Positions 1 to 7,029 of a DNA stretch of 59,354 bases are shown piece by piece. The stretch spans positions 1 through 59,354 of the forward strand of contig NZ_SPQS01000031.1 of assembly GCF_004570865.1 (NCBI RefSeq), in the 5' to 3' direction. The translations under genes and the position numbers were made by a program. Origin of the DNA: Bradyrhizobium frederickii (GTDB lineage Bacteria > Pseudomonadota > Alphaproteobacteria > Rhizobiales > Xanthobacteraceae). Under the pieces are notes generated by a model. It was not told the DNA's origin. It worked only from the letters and a program-made list of their open reading frames with translations, and made no database searches. Every line of letters starts with the position of its first letter. Within the stretch, counting starts at the first letter, position 1.

Positions 1-919
1 CACCCGTCGAGCTCTTCAACGTGACGGCACCGCCGCCAACGCTCGAAGCAGTCTGGTTGAAGCTGGTCGCGATCGTCGCAGCACCGGCGCTGATCGATAC
101 CGTCTTGACGCCGCTGGCCAGATCGACCGCGGTCAACAGATCGCTGACAGTCGCAGCCGGGGTGCCCGCCGTGCCGAGATAGACGGTGGTGTTGCCGTTG
201 CCGTCGGTGACGAGGTTGCCGCTGACGCCCGAACCGGCCGCAACCGCGGACGAGGCCGGAGCCGAGCCGCTGCGGAAGGTGATGGTCTTGCCGTTCACCG
301 TCAGCGTGTCGCCGTCGGCGGGCTGAGCGTTGCTGGCGAGGCCGGTTGCGGTCGTGCCGTTGGTGGCGATCAGGGTGATGGCGCCGGTCAGGGCGGTGGT
401 GCCGTCGCCGGCCGTAGCCGCAGTGCCCGTGAACGAGCCGATGGTGGCGCCGAGCGTCGTGGTGCCGGTTGCCGCCGTGGTGCCGCCCGCCGCGCCGCTA
501 AACACGACGTTGCTGCTCGCAGTCGCGCTGGCGAAGCTCGTGGTGCCGCGCAGGTCGGCCGCCGTCGCACCGGCAATTGTGGTCGAGACGTTCGACTTGG
601 TGGAGTAACCGACCGTGGTCTGCAGCGCCTGGTTGGCGATCGACTTCGCGCTGTCGATCAGCTTCTGCAGCGAGGTGATGCCGGTGTTGGCGGCCTGCAG
701 CACCTGCACGCCGTTGGCGATGCCGTCGAGCAGGTTGTTGATGTCGCTGGCGCGATTGTCGAGCGACTGAGCGGTGAAGAAGTTGGTGGGATTGTCCAGA
801 GCCGAGTTGACGCTCTTGCCGGTCGACAGACGGTTCTGTGTGGTGGCGAGAAGATCGGCGGTGGACTGGAGAGAGAGCAGGTTCTGACGAACCGACGCAG
901 AGAGAACAATACCGGACAT
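1..919 (-). CDS. fliC: Flagellin, N-terminal part (gene runs off the left edge)
   Basis: The start codon is at 919, preceded by an AAAGG ribosome-binding site, and the frame stays open to base 1, so about 306 N-terminal residues are visible. The first ~150 residues show the conserved D0/D1 flagellin helices: LSASVRQNLLSLQ, an NRLSTGKSVNSALDNP motif and the heptad-like DINNLLDGIANGVQVLQ. A Thr/Ala/Gly-rich variable region follows. It contains a segment (GDTLTVNGKTITF and following) that resembles modules in FlgE and FlgL of this cluster. Flagellin polymerises into the filament after export by the flagellar type III apparatus. flbT diverges from it 319 bases away. The C-terminal D0/D1 helices lie outside the window, so full length and intactness cannot be judged. 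Confidence 0.95.
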   Translation of the reverse strand, partial: MSGIVLSASVRQNLLSLQSTADLLATTQNRLSTGKSVNSALDNPTNFFTAQSLDNRASDINNLLDGIANGVQVLQAANTGITSLQKLIDSAKSIANQALQTTVGYSTKSNVSTTIAGATAADLRGTTSFASATASSNVVFSGAAGGTTAATGTTTLGATIGSFTGTAATAGDGTTALTGAITLIATNGTTATGLASNAQPADGDTLTVNGKTITFRSGSAPASSAVAAGSGVSGNLVTDGNGNTTVYLGTAGTPAATVSDLLTAVDLASGVKTVSISAGAATIATSFNQTASSVGGGAVTLKSSTG

Positions 920-1238
920 GACTCTGTTACCTTTCTGGTAAACGACGCTACTGTTACGCGTCTGCTTGGATCGCGATTGACCCAGCGACGGCGGACGGTG
1001 CCGCCGAGACCTCTAACGAAACATGAAATGAAACCCGTGCTTTTGCCCGGCCGCGCGTGATTCGGTCCGGGATGCCGCGCACATCGCAGCGCCGCCACAC
1101 GGGCGCACCTTTGAAAACATTGAGCTTTTTGGCGCGAAGGGCGGGAATTTACAACTCGTTAACTAGTTACGAGCGAGAATCACGGCTTGGTAGGCCGCAA
1201 CGAACGCTCGGTTACGAAAGCGTTGATGGAGAACAGGC
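920..1238. promoter_or_regulatory. Divergent intergenic region between flagellin and flbT
   Basis: These 319 bases separate the flagellin (leftward) from flbT (rightward) and must hold promoters for both plus the flagellin 5' leader, which is the known target of FlbT in Caulobacter. I see no convincing coding frame, no clear sigma-54 box and no complete CtrA box. There is a single TTAA half site at 1159-1162. A flaF gene, often next to flbT in other alphaproteobacteria, is not here. Confidence 0.5.
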
Positions 1239-1679
1239 ATGGCCCTCAAGGTCGAGCTCAGACCGCACGAACGCATCATCGTCGGCAACTGCGTGATTAC
1301 CAATACGGACCAGCGTGCCCGTCTCCTGATCGACGGCGACAACGTGCCGATCCTGCGCGAGCGCGACATCCTCACGCCGGAGACCGCCGATACGCCGGCC
1401 AAGCTCGTCTATCTGGCGGTGCAGCTCATGTACATCTCGCCGGATCCACAGACCCAGCACGGCACCTATTTCAACCTGGTGCGCGATATCGTCACCGCGG
1501 TCCCGAGCGCCTGGCCGATCATCGAGGCCATCAACAACAACATCCTGAACGGCGACCTCTACCGGGCGCTGAAGGATGCCCGCAAGCTGATCGCCTATGA
1601 AGAGAAGCTGCGGAGCCAGTTCGAGGCCACCCATCCCAAGGCTGAAGCGGCCAAGGACGACGTGAGCTCCGCCGCCTGA
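1239..1679 (+). CDS. flbT: Flagellum biosynthesis repressor FlbT
   Basis: This 146-residue protein has the full length and motifs of FlbT: MALKVELRPHERIIVGNCVI at the N-terminus, LLIDGDNVPILRERDI near residue 30 and TYFNLVRDIV in the middle. In Caulobacter, FlbT binds the 5' leader of flagellin mRNA and lowers its stability or translation, linking flagellin synthesis to assembly of the hook-basal body. In Bradyrhizobium and Brucella relatives FlbT can instead act positively. The ATG lies after a weak GGAG. It diverges from the flagellin gene, its likely target, and converges on the decarboxylase gene across a shared terminator at 1733-1761. Confidence 0.95.
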   Translation: MALKVELRPHERIIVGNCVITNTDQRARLLIDGDNVPILRERDILTPETADTPAKLVYLAVQLMYISPDPQTQHGTYFNLVRDIVTAVPSAWPIIEAINNNILNGDLYRALKDARKLIAYEEKLRSQFEATHPKAEAAKDDVSSAA

Positions 1680-1732
1680 CCATTGACGTTCGCGTGGCGA
1701 AGCCTCGCGAACGACCCAGCTGCGCAAACGAC

Positions 1733-1761
1733 AACGGCCCCGGATCATCTCCGGGGCCGTT
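1733..1761. terminator. Bidirectional rho-independent-type hairpin between flbT and the decarboxylase gene
   Basis: An 11-bp perfect stem (AACGGCCCCGG, 1733-1743, with CCGGGGCCGTT, 1751-1761) and a 7-base loop lie between two converging genes. The stem ends in AA/TT on each side, although no long T tract follows. It would end both flbT and the long leftward flgE-to-decarboxylase run. Confidence 0.75.
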
Positions 1762-1782
1762 CTCGCTTGAACCATGCGCGTG

Positions 1783-3282
1783 CTATTGCGCCGCCAGCGG
1801 CGGCGCCTCGACCTCGATCACGCCGTCGCCGCACCGCCGTCCGCCAAACTCCAGCACCGCAGCGACCAGCACATCGATGTCCGCCTCCTCGGTGCGGTGA
1901 TTGACGATCGCGGCACGGATCGCAAACCTGCCGTCCAGCGTCGTGCTCGACGGCGCCGCCACTCCCGACTCCTGGATATCGGCGACGATCTCGCGGTTGA
2001 CCGCGTCGTCGGCACGGTAGCGGAAACAGACGATGTTGAGGTTGACCGGAGCCAGCAATTCCAGCCGCGGTTCGGCCAGCACGCGCGCCTCGAGATACTT
2101 CGCCAGCGCACAGCTTCGCGCGATCGTCGCACCCAGCCGGTCGATGCCGAACGTCTTCAGGGTGAACCACGTCTTCAGCGCACGGAAGCCGCGCGACAGA
2201 TCGGGGCCGAGATCGCAGGGCCAGACCGCCCCCGCAGCAAGGCCCCTCGCCTCGCGGCGCAGATAGGCCGCGGGCTGCGCAAAGGCCTGCCGATGCTGCT
2301 CGCCATCGCGCACCAGCAGGAAGCCGGCATCGTACGGCACCTGTCCCCATTTGTGGAAGTCGAGCGCAATGGAATCGGCGAGCTCGATGCCGCCGAGCAG
2401 CGGCGCGAGCTCGGGCGAAAAGATCGCAAGCGCACCGAAAGCACCGTCGACGTGAAACCAGATTCCCTCCTCGCGGCACAGCTCCGCGACGGCCTTGAGA
2501 TCGTCGATCGCGCCAATGTCCACCGTGCCGGCAGAGGCGACGACCAGGAACGGCTTGAAGCCGACCTCGCGATCGACAGCGATCTGCGCGCGCAGCGCCG
2601 CAATGTCGATGCGATGATCGGCATCGACGCCGACCTTGCGCAGCGCATCGGTGCCGAACCCGGCAATGTCCATCGCCCTGGAGACGCAGCCATGCGCGGC
2701 CTGCGAGGTATAGGCCGTGAGCAGCGCACCGTCATTGCCGATGCCGTATTGGCGCGCCAGCGCGCCGAGCGCAGCCGTGCGCGCCACCAGCACGGCCATC
2801 AGATTGGCCGTCGACGTGCCCGTGACGAAGATGCCGCTCGCGCTGTCCGGAAAGGCGAACAGGCGGCGCATCCAGTCGACGATCTGGCGCTCGACCTCGA
2901 TCGGCATGTGGTCCCGTCCGCCGAGATTGGCGTTGAGGCCGGCCGCGAGCATGTCCGCGAGCATGCCGACCGCGGTGCCGCCGCCATGCACCCAGCCCAT
3001 GAAGCCGGGATGGACGTTGCCGGTCGCATAGGGCGCGACATGATCGGCGAATTCGCGATAGACCTCGGCGAGGTCGCTCGCCTCGCGCGGCACGTCGGCC
3101 CGGAATGCCGCGCGGACGTCGTCGGGGATCGGCTGCCAGACCGGACGCGACCGGACGTTGGTGATGCCGTCGATCGCCTCGTCCAGCATGTGATGGGCGA
3201 GCGCGCGAAATGCGCTCCAGTCCTGCGGATCGAGCGAGGCGTGCGCCACGGAGCTTTGCGCGTTGCGGACGATCTCGTTCAT
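1783..3282 (-). CDS. Group II pyridoxal-dependent decarboxylase (aromatic-L-amino-acid/glutamate decarboxylase family)
   Basis: The predicted 499-residue protein is of normal length for group II PLP decarboxylases, fold type I. Visible motifs are HPGFMGWVHGGG (residues 91-102), VTGTSTANLMA (153-163) in the phosphate-binding region, IWFHVDGAFGA with the cofactor-stacking His277 and Asp279, and DFHKWGQ with the Schiff-base Lys311. Such enzymes decarboxylate aromatic amino acids, glutamate, 2,4-diaminobutyrate or related substrates; the substrate here cannot be read from sequence. The start at 3282 overlaps the stop of the ATP-grasp gene by four bases (ATGA), indicating translational coupling. 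It is the last gene of a four-enzyme set downstream of flgL. Confidence 0.85.
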   Translation of the reverse strand: MNEIVRNAQSSVAHASLDPQDWSAFRALAHHMLDEAIDGITNVRSRPVWQPIPDDVRAAFRADVPREASDLAEVYREFADHVAPYATGNVHPGFMGWVHGGGTAVGMLADMLAAGLNANLGGRDHMPIEVERQIVDWMRRLFAFPDSASGIFVTGTSTANLMAVLVARTAALGALARQYGIGNDGALLTAYTSQAAHGCVSRAMDIAGFGTDALRKVGVDADHRIDIAALRAQIAVDREVGFKPFLVVASAGTVDIGAIDDLKAVAELCREEGIWFHVDGAFGALAIFSPELAPLLGGIELADSIALDFHKWGQVPYDAGFLLVRDGEQHRQAFAQPAAYLRREARGLAAGAVWPCDLGPDLSRGFRALKTWFTLKTFGIDRLGATIARSCALAKYLEARVLAEPRLELLAPVNLNIVCFRYRADDAVNREIVADIQESGVAAPSSTTLDGRFAIRAAIVNHRTEEADIDVLVAAVLEFGGRRCGDGVIEVEAPPLAAQ

Positions 3283-4532
3283 GTTGCACTCCCCTCGCCC
3301 GCTCTTGCATGCCGCGACAGCATCGCCGCGAACGCCGCGAAGATCTTGCGCATCTGCGGCGGCTTGTAAGGAAACACGGCCGGCGAATCCATGTTGTGCA
3401 CGACGGCGGTGTTGTCGGCTTCGAAGATCAGGAGCTCGTTGTCCTGGTTCTCCGCGCAATCGACGATGAAATAATCGAGGCCGACGCGCCTGCTCATCTC
3501 GTCGAGCGCGTTCCTGTGGCGCGCCGCGAAGGCGTGGTCGAAGTCGCGCATGAAGATCGCCTCCTCCGCGCGCTTCTCCTCGCTGAATGCCATGTTGGCG
3601 TTGAGGTACCAGATATCCCAGCGATCGGCGATCGCCATGTGGCAGGCGTAAGGTTTGCCGTCGACCATCGCGAGACGATATTTGCGATAGAGCCCGTCGG
3701 GATTCACATAATCGACGAAACGCGCGACGAAGAAATCCTCCTCCTTACGCTCGGCAAGATAAGATGCGAGCGCCGCTGTATCGTCGAGCTTCGCGAGTCC
3801 GACGCCGGCGTGCGAGCCGCGCGGCCGCGCGATCATCGGAAAGCGCAGTTCACCCGCGATGTCCAGGCAAGCGATCTGCCCGCTCGAGAGGTCCGACAAT
3901 TGCGCGCGCGTCGCGTGGATGGTCGCGGGAATGTCGAGACCCGGCACGCCGGACAACAACCGATGCAGCTTGTCGCGATCGAGATTGCCGATGCGATCGG
4001 GACGATTGAGCAGCGGCCGCGGCCAATGCGGCGCGGCCTTCCCGATCAAGGCGAGCGCCTCGCGGCATTCCTCGGAATCGGAAGCAACCACGATGGCGAC
4101 GTCGTGCTCCGGCAAATTCTCCGGCAGGCCGACGCCCTTGACCACGTAGAGCGTCAACAGCTCGATGTCGGAGCCTTCGAGCAGAAAATCGATCGGCGTG
4201 TTGCCGCCCATATCGATGTCGGCCGCAAGCGCGAGCACGCGCAGGCCGGGCTTCGGAGCGGCACTCGGCGTGCGAAACAATTGATGGAAGGCCAGCACCT
4301 CCGACTGGATCGCAAGCCCCTGATCCTTGTCGCCGAGAAGCTGGGTGATCAACGACAGATCCAGTCCTTCGCCCGCCAGCGCCGTCCCCGCCGCGATCCG
4401 CGCCACCAATTGGTCGCGCAGCGGATGCAGGTCGACACCTTCGAAGGCCTGGCGCGTCAGCTGCGCAAAGCCGATGCGATCGGCATAGTTCGGCGCAATC
4501 ATGCCGATCGGCGCGGAAAGCGGATGCTGCAT
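3279..4532 (-). CDS. ATP-grasp domain protein (RimK/glutathione-synthetase-like ligase)
   Basis: This 417-residue protein has ATP-grasp features in its C-terminal half. FPMIARPRGSHAGVG (residues 231-245) fits the flexible nucleotide-binding loop, ARFVDYVNPDGLYRKYRLAMV (270-290) fits the central ATP-grasp strand region, and IFEADNTAVVHNMD (369-382) carries the acidic Mg-binding residues. The N-terminal ~200 residues (ALAADIDMGGNTPIDFLLEG) look like a substrate or pre-ATP-grasp domain without a clear match. ATP-grasp enzymes join a carboxylate to an amine or thiol through an acyl phosphate. I chose the ATG at 4532, one base after the upstream stop, rather than a longer frame overlapping that gene. 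Its stop overlaps the decarboxylase start, so the two are translated together. Confidence 0.75.
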   Translation of the reverse strand: MQHPLSAPIGMIAPNYADRIGFAQLTRQAFEGVDLHPLRDQLVARIAAGTALAGEGLDLSLITQLLGDKDQGLAIQSEVLAFHQLFRTPSAAPKPGLRVLALAADIDMGGNTPIDFLLEGSDIELLTLYVVKGVGLPENLPEHDVAIVVASDSEECREALALIGKAAPHWPRPLLNRPDRIGNLDRDKLHRLLSGVPGLDIPATIHATRAQLSDLSSGQIACLDIAGELRFPMIARPRGSHAGVGLAKLDDTAALASYLAERKEEDFFVARFVDYVNPDGLYRKYRLAMVDGKPYACHMAIADRWDIWYLNANMAFSEEKRAEEAIFMRDFDHAFAARHRNALDEMSRRVGLDYFIVDCAENQDNELLIFEADNTAVVHNMDSPAVFPYKPPQMRKIFAAFAAMLSRHARAGEGSAT

Positions 4533-4533
4533 C

Positions 4534-6162
4534 TCACACCTCGAACGCGGAGTTTGCCGGCGCGGCGGCAACTGCGCCACGGTCGAGCAGCAGCTCGATC
4601 TTTACCAGCACATGGGCGATGCGATCGAGCACCTGCTGCACATTGCGTTGCGCCTCTGCCGCGTCCGGCGACCAGGCCTCGGTCACTACTCGGGCGCCGA
4701 CGCAAAGACGCAGCACGGCCTGCGGTGCCGCGTCCTGCCGCTCCAGACGGACCGGCTGACCGATCAGGCAGCGCTGCGCGGCGACCTGTCGGTCCGCCGC
4801 GGTGCCGCTGATCGCCTGGCTCATGTCACGCGCCAACGCCTGATGAATGGCGTTGGTCTCGGCGGTCGAAATCGGCTTGCCGCCGGGCAGCAGCATGAAC
4901 GGAAAGATCGTCGTTTGTGCAAATTCCTCGTCATCCGGGTCGACCGTGTTGGTCGCGGTCGGGACTGAGCGAAGCGACGGCGACAACGCGATCATGCTGT
5001 CGATGCCGGCGGCGAGCTCGGCGAGCATCTTGGCGCGGAATGCGCCGGGCACGGCGCCATAGCCGCCGATCTCGGCGAGCGCCGCCTCCCAGCGCAGCCA
5101 TTGACCGAAGTTCGGACGGCGCTCGAAGCGCGAACGCAGCGCCGTCCAGGCCATCGGCCAATCGCAGCGACCGGCATAGTCGAAGATGCCCGGGGCGATC
5201 CCCTCGATCCGGTCGAGCGACCGCGACAGGCCCTTGGACACCAGCAGCGCGCCGCTGAACGCCGGCCCACCGAAGAATTTCGAGCCCGACATCAGCACCA
5301 TGTAGCCGCGGTCGAGATAGGAGCGCAGCCGTCGGCGACCGAGCCGCGCCTGACAGGCGTCGACGACGATTTGGACCTTGCGCGGCCAGCGCCGCGCGAT
5401 CTCATCGAGGCAGGCCGCGCTCGGTGCGCGCCAGCCGAGCTTCGATGCATCCATGATCTGGAGCAGCACGGGCGCGCCTTGCGCGATCGCGGCTTCAACC
5501 GCACGCAGCACCGCGGCATCGGCATCCCCGCGCATTGCAATCGCGGGGCCTGGCCCCAGCAGCGGCAATGCGAGACTGGCGCCGGCGAGCCCCGCAACCG
5601 CGCCGTCCTTGCGAACCGCAAGGCCGCTCGCCGTCATGGAGCTGAAATGGCGTCCGCGCGCGGTATGGATCGTCCCGCTTCCGGTCTGCTCGGCGCCGAC
5701 CACGATCGTCACCGGCGGCGCCCCGAGCACCGCGCGCGCCAGGAACAGGGCGTGAAGCTGGGAGTCCGTGCCGGATGGCGAGAACACGATTTCAACGCGC
5801 GGTGGAAGCTGGAGGTGGCCGCGCAGCTCGTTCCGCATGTCCTCGCAGCGCGAGTCGAAAGCGACCTCGACTTCGTCGAACAGGCATTTGTGCATCAGCT
5901 CTTCGCGCGCCAGCGCGACGCGGTCATAGGCAGCCTGCGAGATCGTCGACGCCGTCGAGGAGGCGAAATTCCAGATCTCCGGCTCCGGCGCGGCCGCGCA
6001 GCCATACACGTTGAGGCGATGCCCGGCGTCGAGCACCAGCCGCGGATCTCCGCCGGAGACGAGCAGCGTGTCGAGTGGCGTGAAGAGATCGCTCAGGCGG
6101 TAACGCGAACCGCTGTCGGATGCGCGTTCCGGTCCTGACAGGCGGGATGCGCCGGTGCTCAT
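4534..6162 (-). CDS. PLP-dependent aminotransferase-like (fold type I) protein of unknown substrate
   Basis: This 542-residue protein carries fold-type-I PLP signatures: FSPSGTDSQLH (127-137) as the phosphate-binding loop, IVVDACQARLG (265-275) with Asp268 for the pyridine nitrogen, and MSGSKFFGGPAFSGALL with the candidate Schiff-base Lys295. The spacing resembles class V/kynureninase-like enzymes more than classical transaminases, and the protein is longer than usual. The ATG at 6162 is preferred because it falls 10 bases after the upstream gene's stop; a longer frame would overlap that gene. Two PLP enzymes and one ligase in the same operon suggest a small-molecule or side-chain biosynthetic pathway. 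I cannot name the substrate. Confidence 0.7.
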   Translation of the reverse strand: MSTGASRLSGPERASDSGSRYRLSDLFTPLDTLLVSGGDPRLVLDAGHRLNVYGCAAAPEPEIWNFASSTASTISQAAYDRVALAREELMHKCLFDEVEVAFDSRCEDMRNELRGHLQLPPRVEIVFSPSGTDSQLHALFLARAVLGAPPVTIVVGAEQTGSGTIHTARGRHFSSMTASGLAVRKDGAVAGLAGASLALPLLGPGPAIAMRGDADAAVLRAVEAAIAQGAPVLLQIMDASKLGWRAPSAACLDEIARRWPRKVQIVVDACQARLGRRRLRSYLDRGYMVLMSGSKFFGGPAFSGALLVSKGLSRSLDRIEGIAPGIFDYAGRCDWPMAWTALRSRFERRPNFGQWLRWEAALAEIGGYGAVPGAFRAKMLAELAAGIDSMIALSPSLRSVPTATNTVDPDDEEFAQTTIFPFMLLPGGKPISTAETNAIHQALARDMSQAISGTAADRQVAAQRCLIGQPVRLERQDAAPQAVLRLCVGARVVTEAWSPDAAEAQRNVQQVLDRIAHVLVKIELLLDRGAVAAAPANSAFEV

Positions 6163-6172
6163 CCCGAAAGGC

Positions 6173-6958
6173 TCAGGCGGCATCGGCCGCCGCCCCTGCG
6201 GGCGCCGGTGCGAATTGCGAGGCGATGTCGCCATGGAACACCGACGGTCCGACGTGATCGAGCGAGCTCTGGATGTCCGCCCAGATCTCGCCGCCGATGT
6301 CGGTCCAGCGCTTGCAGAAGGCGAAGTCCTCGGAAAGATAAGTGCCGGTCGCCGGATCGATCATGCATTCGAACAGCGCGAAGCGGTTCTGGCTCGCGAC
6401 CAGCGTGTCGTGCGAATGCTCGCGGAAGAACTGCAGGCTTGCATAGTCCGGGTGACGGCACATCGCCTCCAGCGCGTGGCGCCGGATCATCAGGAAGCCG
6501 GTGCCGGCATAGCGCACGCGGGTGAAGCCGTTGACGACGACGATGCGGTCGGGATCCTCGATCTCGAGCACGTAGTCCAGCGAAGCCGCCGGCACGTCGG
6601 TGCGGCCCGACTGGATCGCCCGCGCGGCCTTGTCCCAATTGACCCGCTTGATCGGATAGCAGCCGGCAACGACGTCCGCGCCGCATTCGATCAGCCGGAA
6701 CACCTGCTCCGGCTTGAAGCCGATATCGGCGTCGATGAACAGGAAATGCGTCGCGTTGGGATCGTCCAGGAACATCGCGACCAGATTGGCCCGCGCGCGG
6801 GTGATCAGCGCGTCGCCGTCCCGCAGCAGCACCTTGAGCTCGAGATTGGACATGCCGTGAACGGCGCGCTGGAGCGCGAAGATCGAGCTCGCATAGATGC
6901 TCGAGACCTGCCCGCCGAAGCATGGCGTCGCCACCACCAATTGCATCTTGTCCGACAT
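6173..6958 (-). CDS. Glycosyltransferase-like protein (GT-A fold, DxD motif)
   Basis: This 261-residue soluble protein starts with the strand-type segment MQLVVATPCFGGQ and has HFLFIDADIGFKPEQ (residues 71-85) with a DAD metal/nucleotide-sugar motif. Near residue 217 it has LSEDFAFCKRW, matching the acidic ED motif of GT-2-like inverting glycosyltransferases. The last ~15 residues are Ala/Pro-rich. It is the first gene of the four-enzyme set and begins 71 bases after the flgL stop, with a perfect CtrA box in that gap. Flagellin or surface glycosylation is a plausible role from context only. The acceptor and sugar are unknown. Confidence 0.7.
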   Translation of the reverse strand: MSDKMQLVVATPCFGGQVSSIYASSIFALQRAVHGMSNLELKVLLRDGDALITRARANLVAMFLDDPNATHFLFIDADIGFKPEQVFRLIECGADVVAGCYPIKRVNWDKAARAIQSGRTDVPAASLDYVLEIEDPDRIVVVNGFTRVRYAGTGFLMIRRHALEAMCRHPDYASLQFFREHSHDTLVASQNRFALFECMIDPATGTYLSEDFAFCKRWTDIGGEIWADIQSSLDHVGPSVFHGDIASQFAPAPAGAAADAA

Positions 6959-7003
6959 CGGCAGCTCCGCCCCGCTCCAATCCTCACCAAGAGGTAAAGA
7001 GGC

Positions 7004-7022
7004 ATGGTTAACGGCGCCTTAA
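7004..7022 (-). promoter_or_regulatory. CtrA box upstream of the four-enzyme operon
   Basis: On the minus strand the sequence reads TTAAGGCGCCGTTAACCAT, that is TTAA-N7-TTAA (7008-7022) extended to the TTAACCAT form at 7004-7011. Both match the CtrA recognition sequences known from Caulobacter and rhizobia. It lies 50 bases upstream of the glycosyltransferase-like start codon, in the short gap after flgL. It is one of only two perfect full sites I find in the window, both intergenic. Confidence 0.65.
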
Positions 7023-7029
7023 CGCGCTC

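Noticed and set aside
4533..4580. Longer start for the ATP-grasp gene at 4580
   Set aside because: It would overlap the upstream PLP gene by 47 bases with an Arg/Gln-rich head. The ATG at 4532, one base after the upstream stop, fits the operon spacing.
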